A DNA stretch of 64,000 nucleotides from Yersinia frederiksenii ATCC 33641 (GCF_000754805.1 NZ_KN150731.1:124001-188000), one strand, 5' to 3'; positions 38,042 to 48,177 are shown, counted from the stretch's first letter. Notes: a model not told the origin generated them from the letters alone. Program-made: numbers and translations.

Positions 38042-40178
38042 GATGGCGACTGATGAGTTGTAAAACGTCACGCACGCTGGCGAGCATTGGGGTGCCCGGC
38101 CCATAAATGGCGGCAACGCCACGTTCACGCAAGAAAGCATAATCTTGTGGCGGAATAACACCGCCTGCGACCACACAAATATCCTGACGTTGGTAATGAC
38201 GCAAAGCTTCAATCAATTCAGGAATCAATGTCTTGTGGCCTGCTGCTAATGAAGAAGCACCAATGACATGGACATCGTTCTCTACCGCCAGCCGGGCGAT
38301 TTCATCCGGTGTCGAGAACATCGGGCTAAGGTCAACATCAAAACCAAGGTCAGAATAAGCGCTGGCAATCACCTTAGCGCCACGGTCGTGACCATCCTGC
38401 CCCATTTTGGCGATCAGAATTCGTGGGTGGCGGCCATTCTCGGCAAGGAAATGTTGGGTTTGAGCCAGTATCTGATCAAACTCTTGTGCATCTTTTTCAC
38501 TCTGATGGTAACTGTGTGCAATCACCCCGGTAACACATTCGCTGGGGACCAGATAGCGATTAAACTCCACTTCCATGGCATCTGAAATTTCACCCAGAGT
38601 GGCACGCAGGCGAGCAGCCTGAACGGCGGCTTCCAACAGATTTTCATCATGCCCGGCGGCGTGGCGCAGATTAGCCAAGGCTTGCTGCACTGCCTCGTTA
38701 TCACGTTCGGCACGAATGCGTTTTAATTGCGCAATTTGTTCATTGCGCACTTTAACGTTGTCAATTTCCAGTACTGGCGTTTCGCTTTCTTTCTCCAACT
38801 TGTATTTGTTGACGCCAACAATGACTCGCTTCCCTTGATCAATCAGCGACTGCGCACCGGCGGAGGCTTCTTCAATCATGCGTTTGGGCAGCCCGGCCTC
38901 AATGGCTTTTGCCATACCGCCAACATCATCAATCTGTTTGATAATGGTTCTGGCCTGTTTAACCATTTGATCTGTTAGTGACTCGACAAAATAGGAACCA
39001 GCCAGTGGGTCGATAGTGCGGCAAATTTCGGACTCTTCCTGAATAATGATTTGCGTATTACGAGCAATACGTGCTGAAAAGTCAGTGGGGAGACCGAGGG
39101 CTTCATCAAAGGCATTAGTATGTAAAGACTGCGTCCCGCCCAGGGTTGCGCCGAGTGCTTCGATAGTGGTGCGAATAATATTGTTGTAAGGGTCTTGCTC
39201 GGTCAGACTCCAGCCCGAAGTTTGGCAGTGAGTCCGCAGCGCTAATGATTTAGGGTCGGTAGCACCAAACTGGCTCACGGCCTCACTCCAGAGATAGCGA
39301 GCCGCGCGCAGCATGGCGATATTCATAAACAAGTCCATGCCAATGCCAAAGAAGAATGAGAGGCGAGGGGCAAAGTCATCGATATTTAAACCGGCACTCA
39401 GTGCCGCTTTGATGTACTCAATACCATCGGCAATAGTAAAGGCCACTTGCTGTACACAATTGGCCCCGGCTTCCCCCATGTGGTAGCCGCTGATGCTGAT
39501 GGTGTTAAAACGCGGCATATTTTGGGAGCTCCAGGCGATGATGTCTGAAATGATACGCATGGAGGGTTTGGGCGGGTAAATATAGGTATTGCGGCACAGA
39601 TACTCTTTCAGAATATCGTTCTGAATAGTGCCCGTGAGCAGGGCGGGAGCCACTCCTTGTTCTTCTGCTGCCACAATGTAAAACGCCATAATAGGCAGCA
39701 CTGCACCATTCATCGTCATGGAGACAGACATTTTGTCCAGCGGGATTTGGTCGAACAGGACTTTCATATCTTCGACACTATCAATGGCGACGCCGGCTTT
39801 ACCGACATCACCAGAAACTCTCGGGTTATCAGAGTCATAACCGCGGTGAGTCGCCAAATCAAATGCGACCGACAGGCCTTTTTGCCCGGCAGCCAGATTT
39901 CTGCGATAAAACGCATTTGATTCTTTTGCGGTTGAAAAACCGGCATATTGACGAATTGTCCAAGGCTGAGCGGCATACATGGTGGCACGCGGTCCTCGGA
40001 CATAGGGAGCAATCCCAGGGAGCGAACCGGTTACCTCAAGTCCATCAAGATCTCTGGCGGTGTACAGTGGTTTTACTGCAATACCTTCCGAGGTTTTTGT
40101 CACTAAATCTTCGATACGCTTTCCGCGCCTGCTGAGTTCTTTATTAGCCAGGCTTTCCCACTCGCGAATATCCGCCAT
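38034..40178 (-). CDS. scpA: methylmalonyl-CoA mutase ScpA (Sbm), adenosylcobalamin-dependent
   Basis: 714-aa mutase, the length of E. coli ScpA, interconverting succinyl-CoA and methylmalonyl-CoA. An N-terminal TIM-barrel substrate domain ([46 protein letters not shown]) is followed by a C-terminal cobalamin domain with the DxHxxG motif in [21 protein letters not shown] nine bases upstream sets the ATG. First gene of scpA-argK-scpB-scpC. The cofactor link to the BtuCD importer elsewhere in the window is functional, not regulatory. Confidence 0.96.
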   Translation of the reverse strand: MADIREWESLANKELSRRGKRIEDLVTKTSEGIAVKPLYTARDLDGLEVTGSLPGIAPYVRGPRATMYAAQPWTIRQYAGFSTAKESNAFYRRNLAAGQKGLSVAFDLATHRGYDSDNPRVSGDVGKAGVAIDSVEDMKVLFDQIPLDKMSVSMTMNGAVLPIMAFYIVAAEEQGVAPALLTGTIQNDILKEYLCRNTYIYPPKPSMRIISDIIAWSSQNMPRFNTISISGYHMGEAGANCVQQVAFTIADGIEYIKAALSAGLNIDDFAPRLSFFFGIGMDLFMNIAMLRAARYLWSEAVSQFGATDPKSLALRTHCQTSGWSLTEQDPYNNIIRTTIEALGATLGGTQSLHTNAFDEALGLPTDFSARIARNTQIIIQEESEICRTIDPLAGSYFVESLTDQMVKQARTIIKQIDDVGGMAKAIEAGLPKRMIEEASAGAQSLIDQGKRVIVGVNKYKLEKESETPVLEIDNVKVRNEQIAQLKRIRAERDNEAVQQALANLRHAAGHDENLLEAAVQAARLRATLGEISDAMEVEFNRYLVPSECVTGVIAHSYHQSEKDAQEFDQILAQTQHFLAENGRHPRILIAKMGQDGHDRGAKVIASAYSDLGFDVDLSPMFSTPDEIARLAVENDVHVIGASSLAAGHKTLIPELIEALRHYQRQDICVVAGGVIPPQDYAFLRERGVAAIYGPGTPMLASVRDVLQLISRHHD

Positions 40179-40406
40179 TTGTCTTACTCCCAATTTCTGG
40201 CAATAGAATTCCTATTGAGGAGAGTAAAAATTTCCTCAATGAAGGCTTTTGATTTTATTTAAGTAAGCGCTTTTTGACGGAAATTGTCGCGGGCAAAAAA
40301 GAACAGGGTTAACAGTCATTATTAGACGGCGGCAATACGTCTAATCTGTGGTTTTGTTCAAACTTTTTTAGACAAAGTTGATTTCATCGCTGAATATTCA
40401 GGCATA
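40179..40406. other. promoter region of the scp operon
   Basis: About 230 AT-rich bases upstream of scpA. No ORF. I could not place a convincing promoter or operator. Confidence 0.35.
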
Positions 40407-40449
40407 AAAAAGCACCCTGACTTGTTGGTTATCCAACTTTTGGGGTGCT
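40407..40449 (-). terminator. intrinsic terminator of yniA
   Basis: Minus-strand stem AGCACCC / GGGTGCT with an inner GTTGG..CCAAC-type helix and a following run of six T residues, 40 bases after the yniA stop. Confidence 0.88.
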
Positions 40450-40490
40450 GTTTACGATATTCTGATCAAAGCTTACTGTGGGTTAGCGAA

Positions 40491-41360
40491 TTAGAACCGT
40501 TCTGGATGTAACAACTGTTCGACGGCTTTCTGTGCATTAAGCCAATGTTGCCCGCCAAATAAATTACTGCGGTTCAATAAATAATAAAGTTGATAAATGG
40601 GCTGGCGTTCAATAAACCCAGCAGGCAGCGGCCAGACACTCTGGTAGCCATCATAGATCTGCGCGGGTAATGCAGGGTAGAGCGGTAACATGGAAAGATC
40701 ACATTCTCGGTCACCCCAATAACAGGCGGGATCAAAAATAACCGGCCCATTAGTACTGGCGGCACAGTTAGCAGGCCATAAATCGCCATGTAATAAAGAA
40801 GGTTGTGGCTGGTGGCTTTGTAACCGCTCTTGAACGAGGTGGGTGATATGGTCGATATCACCAAACGACATTCCTTTTTCAGCCGCCAATTGTAATTGCC
40901 AACCAATACGCTGTTCAGCAAAAAATTGTGCCCAGCGACGTTGCCAACTATTAGGTTGCGGCGTGGTGGCTAAATCATTATCAAAATCTAGCCCAAATTG
41001 CAGTTGCTCACTCCATTGATGTAAATGCGCTAATTGTTGCCCGAGGCAATAGGCATTATGGGCATCGAGTGGTTTGAGTGGAATATATTCAAGTAGCAGG
41101 AAACTATAATCACGGTCGCTACCGACACCATAAACTTCAGGTACCTGCACGGTTTTGCTGCGAGCTAATAAAGAGAGTTGGTCTGCCTCGGCAGTAAATA
41201 TGGGCAGCATCTCACGAGTATCACATTTGACAAAAACCTCAGTTTCACCATAACTGAGACGCCAAGCTTCGTGAATATCGCCGCCAGGTAATTCGGTTCT
41301 TTCCCGAATTTCTGCGGGGCCAAGATATTCACCTAACAGACGATTCACTGCTTGCCACAT
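40491..41360 (-). CDS. yniA: fructosamine kinase family protein YniA
   Basis: 289-aa kinase-fold protein (aminoglycoside phosphotransferase-like) near the length of E. coli YniA (286 aa). The catalytic loop LLHGDLWPANCA and the DFG-like IFDPACYWGDRECDL are present. Members phosphorylate ketoamines or ribulosamines and repair glycated proteins; the substrate here is not shown by sequence. In E. coli it is next to yniB; here about 7 kb with the scp cluster lies between them. Confidence 0.93.
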   Translation of the reverse strand: MWQAVNRLLGEYLGPAEIRERTELPGGDIHEAWRLSYGETEVFVKCDTREMLPIFTAEADQLSLLARSKTVQVPEVYGVGSDRDYSFLLLEYIPLKPLDAHNAYCLGQQLAHLHQWSEQLQFGLDFDNDLATTPQPNSWQRRWAQFFAEQRIGWQLQLAAEKGMSFGDIDHITHLVQERLQSHQPQPSLLHGDLWPANCAASTNGPVIFDPACYWGDRECDLSMLPLYPALPAQIYDGYQSVWPLPAGFIERQPIYQLYYLLNRSNLFGGQHWLNAQKAVEQLLHPERF

Positions 41361-41660
41361 GATTCACCCCCTATTAGCTACCTACCTGCAAATCTAGTTT
41401 CGTGGGTATAGATCATTAGGTTAGCGTCTTTATCCTGTAAATAACAAGAGCTGATGCACTGAGATACCCGTACGGGATCAAGTAAAAGACAGATTCTGCG
41501 CTTAATTCGCGACATATTTTCGATAACGTCAATGAGTTATGGCTACAGAAATAACACAGCGAAAAATATGCTAAGCAATATCTAGAGTAATAAATAAGCC
41601 GTAAAGTTTGAATGCTGTATGGCCTATATTTAATTGTAGCGAGTCTAATGACTCAATTGA
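41361..41660. other. intergenic region between yniA and yfeD
   Basis: 300 bases holding the yniA promoter and the 3' end of the yfe transcript. A short perfect palindrome CCCGTACGGG lies at 41467-41476, and a small repeat GAGTC-TAAT-GACTC at 41641-41654 may end yfeD. No ORF. Confidence 0.4.
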
Positions 41661-42554
41661 TTATAGCAGGTTACTCTTTGCGCTGTTTTCAGCGCCTTCA
41701 TCTGATGTTTTAGTGGCTATTGTGCGGCCTTTCAGCGGTTTTATATGGTTATAAATCAGTGCGACGACAAAGAATAGAGCCTGAATAATCACAATACAGG
41801 GACCAGTGGCACCATCAATATGGAAGCTGATCAATGTCCCTAATACGCACGCACTGACAGAGACCAGTGTGGCTACCACCAACATTTGATCAAAACTGCG
41901 ACAAACCAGAAAGGCGATAATACCGGGCGCTATCAACATGGCGATGACTAAAATAACCCCAACCGCCTGCAATGAAGCCACGATAGTCAATGCTAACAGG
42001 CAAAGTAAACCATAGTGCAATAACTTAACCGGCAAGCCAATTACACGGGCGTGGTTTGGGTCAAAGCAATACAGCATGAAATCTTTACGTTTTAACAGCA
42101 CCACCAACAGAGTGAACCCGGCTATCCATAAAGTTTGTTTGAGCTCAGCCAGTGAAATACCCAGCATATTGCCGAACAGAATATGACTAAGATGCTGATC
42201 AGTATCCATACGGGAAAACAGCACCAGCCCGAATGCGAACATACCGGAGAACACAATTCCCATAACCGTATCTTCTTTGACTCTACTGTTTTCCTTCAAA
42301 TAACCGGTCGCGACGGCACAAAAAATCCCTGAGACAAAAGCCCCAATAACCAGTGGGATGCCGAGCCAAAAAGCCAATACGATACCGGGTAATACAGCGT
42401 GAGAGATAGCATCTCCCATCAGTGACCAGCCTTTTAGCACCAGATAGCAAGATAATATTGCGCATACCACGCCGGTTACGATAGCGGCAACTATCGCCCG
42501 TTGCATAAAGGGATAGGCGAAAGGTTCACTGACCAGACTGAACAATGTATTCAT
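41661..42554 (-). CDS. yfeD: manganese/iron ABC transporter permease YfeD
   Basis: 297-aa ABC-3 family permease with about eight hydrophobic segments, including GWSLMGDAISHAVLPGIVLAFWLGIPL, the family signature. Second permease of the Yfe (SitD-like) system. Its start overlaps the yfeC stop by four bases (ATGA). Needed with YfeC for Mn2+/Fe2+ import across the inner membrane. Confidence 0.95.
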   Translation of the reverse strand: MNTLFSLVSEPFAYPFMQRAIVAAIVTGVVCAILSCYLVLKGWSLMGDAISHAVLPGIVLAFWLGIPLVIGAFVSGIFCAVATGYLKENSRVKEDTVMGIVFSGMFAFGLVLFSRMDTDQHLSHILFGNMLGISLAELKQTLWIAGFTLLVVLLKRKDFMLYCFDPNHARVIGLPVKLLHYGLLCLLALTIVASLQAVGVILVIAMLIAPGIIAFLVCRSFDQMLVVATLVSVSACVLGTLISFHIDGATGPCIVIIQALFFVVALIYNHIKPLKGRTIATKTSDEGAENSAKSNLL

Positions 42555-43435
42555 ACATTATCCTCCGGACGCGCCGTGGCAGGATGACGGCGCTTCTGGC
42601 GAGTTTGATAACGAGTTGCCAGTAAGCCGTGTTTAGGGGCAAAGAAAAAGGCTAACAAGAAAACCAGTGTTTGCAATGTCACAATCACGCCACCCGTGGC
42701 GCCATCAAGATAGAAACTGAGATAGGCACCAAAAGCACTGGTGAAAGCGCCGATGGCGATAGCTATCACTAATAAACGGCCGAAACGGTCAGTGAGTAAA
42801 TAGGCGGTCGCACCCGGCGTCACCACCATGGCAATGACCAGAATTGCGCCAACGGTCTGTAAGGCCGCCACCGTGCAGGCACTTAACAAGGTGAAAAATA
42901 GAATTTTTAGCCGCAATGGCGATAATCCTATCGACATGGCATGGCTTTCATCAAAAAACACCGCCAGCAAGTCTTTCCAAATCAGACAGAGAATCACAAA
43001 GGAAACCAAAATAATAATTTCCACCTGCAACACATCTTCATCGGCTATCCCCAAAATATTACCGAAAATAATCGACTGCACATTTACTGACGTTGGATTG
43101 AGGGAAACAATTAATAGCCCGACGGCAAAAAAGGTAGAGAAAATAAAGCCGATGATGGCATCTTCACGCAGGCGGGTGATGTGGCGTACTAGTGTCATGG
43201 CCAATGCTGCCAGCATGCCGGTAAAGAATGCTCCTGCAGCATAAGGTAGCCCAAGGGCGTAAGCGCCGGCAACACCGGGAACGACTGAATGCGAAAGTGC
43301 ATCGCCCATCAACGACCAGCCCTTCAGCATCAAATAAGCCGATAGGAACGCACACACAGCGCCGACAATCGCACTGACCCAAATGGCCTTGACCATGTAA
43401 TTGTAATTAAAGGGTTGCAGTAAAATTTCCAGCAT
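42551..43435 (-). CDS. yfeC: manganese/iron ABC transporter permease YfeC
   Basis: 294-aa ABC-3 permease, paralogous to YfeD, with the same GWSLMGDALSHSVVPGVAGAYALGLPY signature and a charged C-terminal tail (KRRHPATARPEDNV). Its ATG shares one base with the yfeB stop (TGATG), so translation is coupled. Confidence 0.95.
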   Translation of the reverse strand: MLEILLQPFNYNYMVKAIWVSAIVGAVCAFLSAYLMLKGWSLMGDALSHSVVPGVAGAYALGLPYAAGAFFTGMLAALAMTLVRHITRLREDAIIGFIFSTFFAVGLLIVSLNPTSVNVQSIIFGNILGIADEDVLQVEIIILVSFVILCLIWKDLLAVFFDESHAMSIGLSPLRLKILFFTLLSACTVAALQTVGAILVIAMVVTPGATAYLLTDRFGRLLVIAIAIGAFTSAFGAYLSFYLDGATGGVIVTLQTLVFLLAFFFAPKHGLLATRYQTRQKRRHPATARPEDNV

Positions 43436-44325
43436 CAGGGATTTTTCTCCTTCGACTGGCTTTGTGCCGGCGGATCATTTTTAGTATGACCATAAAATAC
43501 CGCAGGGCGCTCATCATCGGTGATGACCGTTACGGTACGCGGGTCGTTATCATCATGCAATGTATTGCCAGACAAGTTGATATGGCGCAGCACACCACCA
43601 AAGGTCATTTCAAGGTTCTTTTGGGTGAAGGTAGTTTCGGTTGGGCCTGCCGCCAACACCGTTTGATTAATTAGAATAACGTGATCACAAAACTCTGGCA
43701 CACTGCCGAGGTTATGTGTTGAAACTAAAATCAGATGACCTTCATCGCGTAGCGCGCGCAACAGATCAATAATGGCATTTTCTGTTTTGACATCAACACC
43801 GGTAAACGGCTCATCCAGCAATAAAACCGAGCCTTGCTGGGCGAGCGCCCGCGCCAAAAACACTCGTTTTTTCTGCCCACCGGACAGTTCGCCTATCTGA
43901 CGTGATCGTAATGCCGTTAAACCCACTCGCTCGATAGCTTTATCCACAATAGCTTTATCTTCACGGCTCGGAATACGCAGAAAATTCATTTTACCGTAAC
44001 GGCCCATCATCACGACGTCTTCCACTAATACCGGGAAGTTCCAGTCCACATCTTCTGTTTGCGGCACGTAAGCGATAGTGTTTTGCTTCAGGGCATGGCT
44101 AATCGGTTTATTGCTTAACTCGACTTTGCCTACGCTGGGCTTGACTAAGCCCATAATGCTTTTGAACAGGGTCGATTTACCACTGCCATTGACACCGACT
44201 AGTGCGCAGATAGTCCCGCCAGTGAGTGAAAAACTGGCGTCATAAATAGCCGTATGCCCATTGTTGTAGGTGACAGTGACATTATCCACGATCAACTCTG
44301 GGCGGACAAAAACAGCAAGACTCAT
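43435..44325 (-). CDS. yfeB: manganese/iron ABC transporter ATPase YfeB
   Basis: 296-aa ATPase: Walker [10 protein letters not shown], signature [15 protein letters not shown], Walker [13 protein letters not shown] and switch STHNLG. A polar C-terminal extension after the ABC domain ends in [13 protein letters not shown]. Its ATG overlaps the yfeA stop by four bases. It powers YfeCD. Confidence 0.95.
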   Translation of the reverse strand: MSLAVFVRPELIVDNVTVTYNNGHTAIYDASFSLTGGTICALVGVNGSGKSTLFKSIMGLVKPSVGKVELSNKPISHALKQNTIAYVPQTEDVDWNFPVLVEDVVMMGRYGKMNFLRIPSREDKAIVDKAIERVGLTALRSRQIGELSGGQKKRVFLARALAQQGSVLLLDEPFTGVDVKTENAIIDLLRALRDEGHLILVSTHNLGSVPEFCDHVILINQTVLAAGPTETTFTQKNLEMTFGGVLRHINLSGNTLHDDNDPRTVTVITDDERPAVFYGHTKNDPPAQSQSKEKNP

Positions 44326-45290
44326 TGACCAAATCCTTTCGCGATAGTTTGCACTGTGGTGTTAATTAGGTCGATATAGGTAGGAACGGGTCCTTTCTCA
44401 TTCGACAACGAATCAACATATAACACCCCACCGTATTGCGCACCGGTTTCTTTACTCACTTGTTTGGCCGGCTTATCAGAAATAGTGCTTTCACTAAATA
44501 TCACCGGAATTTTATTCGCCCGCATAGTATCAATGACGTGCCGTACTTGTTGCGGAGAACCTTGTTCTTCGGCGTTGATTGGCCATAAATACACTTCTTT
44601 AAAACCATAATCTTTCGCCAGGTAACTGAATGCTCCTTCACTGGTCACCAACCAGCGCTGTTCTTCTGGAATACGGGATAAACGCTCACGTAATGGGGCA
44701 TCCAAGGCGGCAATTTTTTCCGCATAAGTTTTGGCATTGCGGTTATAGGTTTCAGCATGAGCAGGATCATGTTCAACCAGTGCTTTGCGAATATTTTCAA
44801 TATATATCAATGCATTTGATGGCGACATCCAGGCATGGGGATTAGGAATACCTTTATAAGGCCCTTCACGAATAGGCAATGGCGTAATGCCATCGGTGAC
44901 GACGGCCGAAGGGACATCTTTAATATTTTCGAAGAATCGTTCAAACCAACGTTCCAGATTCATACCGTTCCAGAGTATCAAATCCGCAGATTGCGCTTTA
45001 ACAATATCCCGCGGGGTAGGTTGATAGTCATGAATTTCAGCCCCTGGCTTGGTTATTGACTCAACGATGGCGGCATCACCGGCGACATTCTGTGCAATAT
45101 CCTGAATAATTGTGAATGTCGTCACAATTTTGAATTTTTTATTGTGATCGCTGGGCTTATTTTCTGCCAACACCGAGGTGCTAATCAGTGATGCAATTGT
45201 CACGAGCATAAACAGGGTTACGGCGTGTAAAAAACGAGGTGTTAAGTGGCTAATGGGGTGCAGGTAGGGTATTTTTTGCTTAGTAAACAT
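44322..45290 (-). CDS. yfeA: manganese/iron-binding periplasmic protein YfeA
   Basis: 322-aa cluster A-I solute-binding protein with a hydrophobic signal segment ([24 protein letters not shown]) and almost the same mature sequence as Y. pestis YfeA. The metal ligands of the family are in AEIHDYQPT (His), [10 protein letters not shown] (His), TSEGAFSYL (Glu) and LYVDSLSNE (Asp). GGGA nine bases upstream sets the ATG; the N-terminus is about ten residues longer than that of the Y. pestis form. A Fur box lies just before it. Confidence 0.95.
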   Translation of the reverse strand: MFTKQKIPYLHPISHLTPRFLHAVTLFMLVTIASLISTSVLAENKPSDHNKKFKIVTTFTIIQDIAQNVAGDAAIVESITKPGAEIHDYQPTPRDIVKAQSADLILWNGMNLERWFERFFENIKDVPSAVVTDGITPLPIREGPYKGIPNPHAWMSPSNALIYIENIRKALVEHDPAHAETYNRNAKTYAEKIAALDAPLRERLSRIPEEQRWLVTSEGAFSYLAKDYGFKEVYLWPINAEEQGSPQQVRHVIDTMRANKIPVIFSESTISDKPAKQVSKETGAQYGGVLYVDSLSNEKGPVPTYIDLINTTVQTIAKGFGQ

Positions 45291-45313
45291 GGCGATGTTC
45301 CCTTTCTTTAAAT

Positions 45314-45335
45314 GAAAATGATTATCAATATCATT
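45314..45335 (-). promoter_or_regulatory. Fur box of yfeABCD
   Basis: Read on the minus strand, AATGATATTGATAATCATTTTC, a close match to the GATAATGATAATCATTATC consensus, 24 bases before yfeA. yfe of Y. pestis is known to be Fur-repressed. Confidence 0.85.
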
Positions 45336-45399
45336 AGCGATAATGTCAAGACCTGCCATACAATAAACTAAAACTTACCGATAGTTACCGAATATAGCC

Positions 45400-45423
45400 T
45401 GATCATTATCTTGATAATGGTCA
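45400..45423. promoter_or_regulatory. 24-bp near-perfect palindrome between yfeA and emtA
   Basis: TGAtCATTATC-TT-GATAATGgTCA, one mismatched pair. It shares the GATAAT hexamers of Fur sites, but in inverted arrangement, and sits between divergent yfeA and emtA. It may be a second metal-regulator site. Confidence 0.5.
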
Positions 45424-45501
45424 AACTAGCCCAAAAAATCTATTTGGACGAGGTGACAACTTGTATATGCTACAAAACGGCTTATTAGCACGGGGAATAC
45501 T

Positions 45502-46164
45502 GTGAATCCAAAAGTCGGTTGCCTAATGGCAATTTTATTGCTGGCGGGGTGTGCCAAACAAACCCCTCCACCGCAATCTAATAACGGGTGGCTGAAGAAC
45601 GCGCCACAAGGTGGTTTCCTTAATGCACCGAAAAGCAGCGCCGGTTCAAGTACAGTTGCGTATAGCGATGTAATTAAACAAGCAGCCAGCCATTATGGTG
45701 TTGATGAAACTTTAATTAAAGCCATTATCCAAGTGGAGTCGGGTTATAATCCTGATGTGGTGAGCACCTCAAATGCAGTGGGTTTGATGCAAATTAAAGC
45801 TTCTACTGCAGGTCGTGATGCGTACCGAATGAAAGGGCGCAATGGTCAACCGAGTTCTGGTGAATTAAAAGATCCGGTGAAGAATATTGATATTGGGACG
45901 GCTTATATCAATATTTTGCAAAACCAGCAGTTAGCGGGAATTAGTGATCCGCAGACATTGCGTTATGCAACTATCGTTTCTTATGCCAACGGGGCGGGTG
46001 CGATGCTGCGGACTTTCTCATCAGATAAACGTCTGGCAGTGAATAAAATTAATAGTCTTAGCCCGAACGAATTTTATCAGCATATACAGAAGAAACATCC
46101 GGCCGCACAAGCGCCACGTTATTTGTGGAAAGTGGATACTGCTTACCGGGCGATGTCAGAGTAA
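45502..46164 (+). CDS. emtA: membrane-bound lytic murein transglycosylase E (EmtA/MltE)
   Basis: 220-aa lipoprotein endolytic transglycosylase that cuts within peptidoglycan strands. Lipobox LLAGC near residue 17, then a goose-lysozyme-like SLT domain with the catalytic Glu in IIQVESGYNPDVVSTSNAVGLMQIKAST and the conserved VSYANGAGAMLRTFSSDKR. Start codon is GTG, with GGGG six bases upstream. It is slightly longer than E. coli EmtA (203 aa) through a Gly/Ser-rich linker after the lipobox. Confidence 0.93.
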   Translation: MNPKVGCLMAILLLAGCAKQTPPPQSNNGWLKNAPQGGFLNAPKSSAGSSTVAYSDVIKQAASHYGVDETLIKAIIQVESGYNPDVVSTSNAVGLMQIKASTAGRDAYRMKGRNGQPSSGELKDPVKNIDIGTAYINILQNQQLAGISDPQTLRYATIVSYANGAGAMLRTFSSDKRLAVNKINSLSPNEFYQHIQKKHPAAQAPRYLWKVDTAYRAMSE

Positions 46165-46170
46165 TATTAA

Positions 46171-46238
46171 AACGCTAACCGATGTAGTCGATAGATGCTG
46201 TAACTTGGTATTAATAAGTATCAACATCGGCTAGCGTT
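46171..46238. terminator. large inverted repeat between emtA and marC
   Basis: Arms AACGCTAaCCGATGT (46171-46185) and ACATCGGcTAGCGTT (46224-46238), 14 of 15 matching, separated by 38 bases. T-rich tracts follow on both strands, so a bidirectional terminator is likely despite the long loop. Confidence 0.65.
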
Positions 46239-46261
46239 TCTCTCTTAACTCGCGTTATTTG

Positions 46262-46948
46262 TTATGCAATGGCGGAGGGGTAGTTTGCGATAATATCCAG
46301 AATGCCATTAATAATAAACTGCACGCCCATACACACTAGTAAAAAACCCATCAGACGTGAAATTGCTTCAATACCACTTTTACCGACCCAGCGCATAATG
46401 GCGCCAGAGCTGAGTAGCGATCCCCATAAAATTAGCGACACACTCAGGAAGATCAGTACCGGTGCAACCGTTACAACCCACGGACTGAACAGGGTATCGC
46501 CTTTTATTGACGCAGCGGAACTGATAATCATGGCAATAGTTCCCGGCCCCGCAGTACTAGGCATAGCTAATGGCACAAAAGCAATATTGATAGATTTACG
46601 CTTTTTTAAATCCTGCGATTTTGCTTCAAGCTGTGTGTCTTCCGCCGATTGTTGAGGAAAAAGCATCCGAAAGCCGATAAATGCGACAATCAACCCGCCC
46701 GCAATACGCAAACCTGGTATCGAAATACCAAAAGTATTCATGACGACTTGCCCAGCATAATAAGCAATAGTCATGATAAAGAAGACGTAGATTGATGCCA
46801 TCTTTGACTGCTGATTGCGCTCTTCGCTGGTCATATTACCGGATAACCCGAGCAATAAGGCCACTGTCGTCAATGGGTTTGCCAAAGGCAGTAGCAATAC
46901 TAAGCCTAAACCTATGGCTTTAAATAATTCAAGAATACTCTGCATCAA
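46262..46948 (-). CDS. marC: MarC family inner-membrane protein
   Basis: 228-aa protein with six hydrophobic segments, near-identical in its core to E. coli MarC (221 aa): [80 protein letters not shown] and [15 protein letters not shown]. Its function is unknown; earlier links to multiple antibiotic resistance in E. coli were not confirmed. The marRAB genes are not next to it here. Confidence 0.93.
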   Translation of the reverse strand: MMQSILELFKAIGLGLVLLLPLANPLTTVALLLGLSGNMTSEERNQQSKMASIYVFFIMTIAYYAGQVVMNTFGISIPGLRIAGGLIVAFIGFRMLFPQQSAEDTQLEAKSQDLKKRKSINIAFVPLAMPSTAGPGTIAMIISSAASIKGDTLFSPWVVTVAPVLIFLSVSLILWGSLLSSGAIMRWVGKSGIEAISRLMGFLLVCMGVQFIINGILDIIANYPSAIA

Positions 46949-46980
46949 TCTTGCTCCGAAAATAACATCAAACGTACCCG

Positions 46981-47180
46981 ATAAAAGAAAAACATCTCAG
47001 GCAATTAATCGTATAGCGCGTAAATATACCCATATACGAAATTATCACTTTGCTACTCTACGCGATACGTTGGGCAAAAGGCCACACCCAAAGCCATTGG
47101 TGTTACAACAGGGTAGTGAACCAACCTATCCCAATGCATTCACTAAGGTTGGTGATTTGAGTGAGTTAGAACAGGGGTAA
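46981..47180 (+). pseudogene. coding-like remnant without a start
   Basis: An open frame with enteric-like codon use that ends at 47180 and reads ..[49 protein letters not shown]. No ATG or GTG with a ribosome site opens it near its left end, and further left it runs into the start of marC on the other strand. I do not recognise it; it may be the tail of a decayed gene. Confidence 0.3.
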
Positions 47181-47293
47181 CGATAAGGGATTGGGGGATA
47201 TGTGATGCAGATCAAATCCCTGGCGAGCAACAGTTGGTTCAATACTGCAGATCCAGAATAATCATAGCAGCATCAATTTCAGCAAGGAATAGG

Positions 47294-47548
47294 GTTTTGT
47301 GTATTTGTGATATCAGCGTTGAAGATGAATATATTCGCCAGCCCTTATCGGCTTCAGCGGCATGGGTGTTAGATACACAAGCTGCGCGTACGCGTGGGCG
47401 TTTGCGTTTTTTAAAACCGAAACGCGAAGCTCGCCCGCGCTGGCGCTTAGCACCACTCAAAGATACCTACGAAATTCGCTTTTATCCGAATCGTTTACCC
47501 GAGCTTTGGTTTTTTAGTGCGGAAAACGCATCACGAAAGCGGCTCTGA
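47294..47548 (+). CDS. possible arginine-rich small protein, unrecognised
   Basis: Frame open from 47234 to a stop at 47548. A TTG at 47294 follows AAGGAATAGGG and would give about 84 aa; a TTG at 47234 gives 104. The second half has good coding character and is strongly basic (RTRGRLRFLKPKREARPRWRL) before YEIRFYPNRLPELWFFSAENAS. I know no family for it. It lies between marC and a small HhH gene; it could be the 3' part of a decayed gene with the remnant just upstream. Confidence 0.4.
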   Translation, partial: VLCICDISVEDEYIRQPLSASAAWVLDTQAARTRGRLRFLKPKREARPRWRLAPLKDTYEIRFYPNRLPELWFFSAENASRKRL

Positions 47549-47684
47549 ATGATGTTCCATAACCGGGTATTCTCGCAGTTTTGTTTGACAGTAGAGTAAA
47601 GTGAATTTATTGAAACCACTTGGTTCTATTTTAAATAAATCGTCTTTTTATTCGCTATAGCGCTACTTTAACTGGGAGCCCAGC

Positions 47685-47927
47685 ATGGCATTCTCTGATA
47701 ATGAACGTAATATGTTGCTGGCTGTAAAAGGGGTAGGGCCAACGGTTATTACGCGGCTGGAGCAGCTCGGTTTTACTACTTTGGCTCAACTGAGTCAGGC
47801 CGATATGAATGAGATTGTTAGCAGCGCTGCAGCTATGGTGGGGTCAACATGTTGGAAAAACAGCCCGCAAGCGCGCTCGGCAATTCAGGCTGCAATAGAT
47901 TTGGCTAAAAAACACCCACTTGGGTAA
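47685..47927 (+). CDS. small helix-hairpin-helix protein
   Basis: 80 aa with one helix-hairpin-helix unit, MLLAVKGVGPTVITRLEQLGFTTLAQLSQADMNEIV, followed by SSAAAMVGSTCWKNSPQARSAIQAAIDLA, the pattern of the small family annotated as Cdd1-like / pathogenicity-locus HhH proteins. HhH units bind DNA without sequence specificity, so a nucleic-acid role is plausible but not shown. GGGAG lies upstream. Confidence 0.8.
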   Translation: MAFSDNERNMLLAVKGVGPTVITRLEQLGFTTLAQLSQADMNEIVSSAAAMVGSTCWKNSPQARSAIQAAIDLAKKHPLG

Positions 47928-47994
47928 ATATGTTTCAGCCATGATCATCTTCCTTAATTTCTCGTTTTTAAATCTTTGTTTTATCTCGTGCTAC

Positions 47995-48177
47995 TTATTT
48001 CTTCTCTTGCGGTTTAGTGGAGTAGGGCATCAGTAGCTCATCTAATACCTGCATTCTTTCCTCTATTGGAATATACAGCCAGCGCGTAAACCATGATGTT
48101 TCTTCCGTGCATTGTTGATGCGTTTGGCGAAAGTAAACTTCGAGACCTGACAGAACCTCGGTGATTCTTTTCATCAT
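47995..48177 (-). CDS. conserved-looking 60-aa hypothetical protein
   Basis: Starts MMKRITEVLSGLEVYF with an excellent AAGGGGAG four bases before the ATG at 48177 and ends in a lysine-rich tail (TKPQEKK). Tryptophan- and acid-containing middle (TEETSWFTRWLYIPIEERMQVLDELL) is amphipathic rather than membrane-spanning. Family not recognised. The longer frame to 48219 has no ribosome site. Confidence 0.6.
   Translation of the reverse strand: MMKRITEVLSGLEVYFRQTHQQCTEETSWFTRWLYIPIEERMQVLDELLMPYSTKPQEKK

Noticed and set aside
41467-41476. CCCGTACGGG palindrome upstream of yniA as an operator
   Set aside because: Ten bases is within chance expectation, and no flanking symmetry beyond GAT/ATC was seen.
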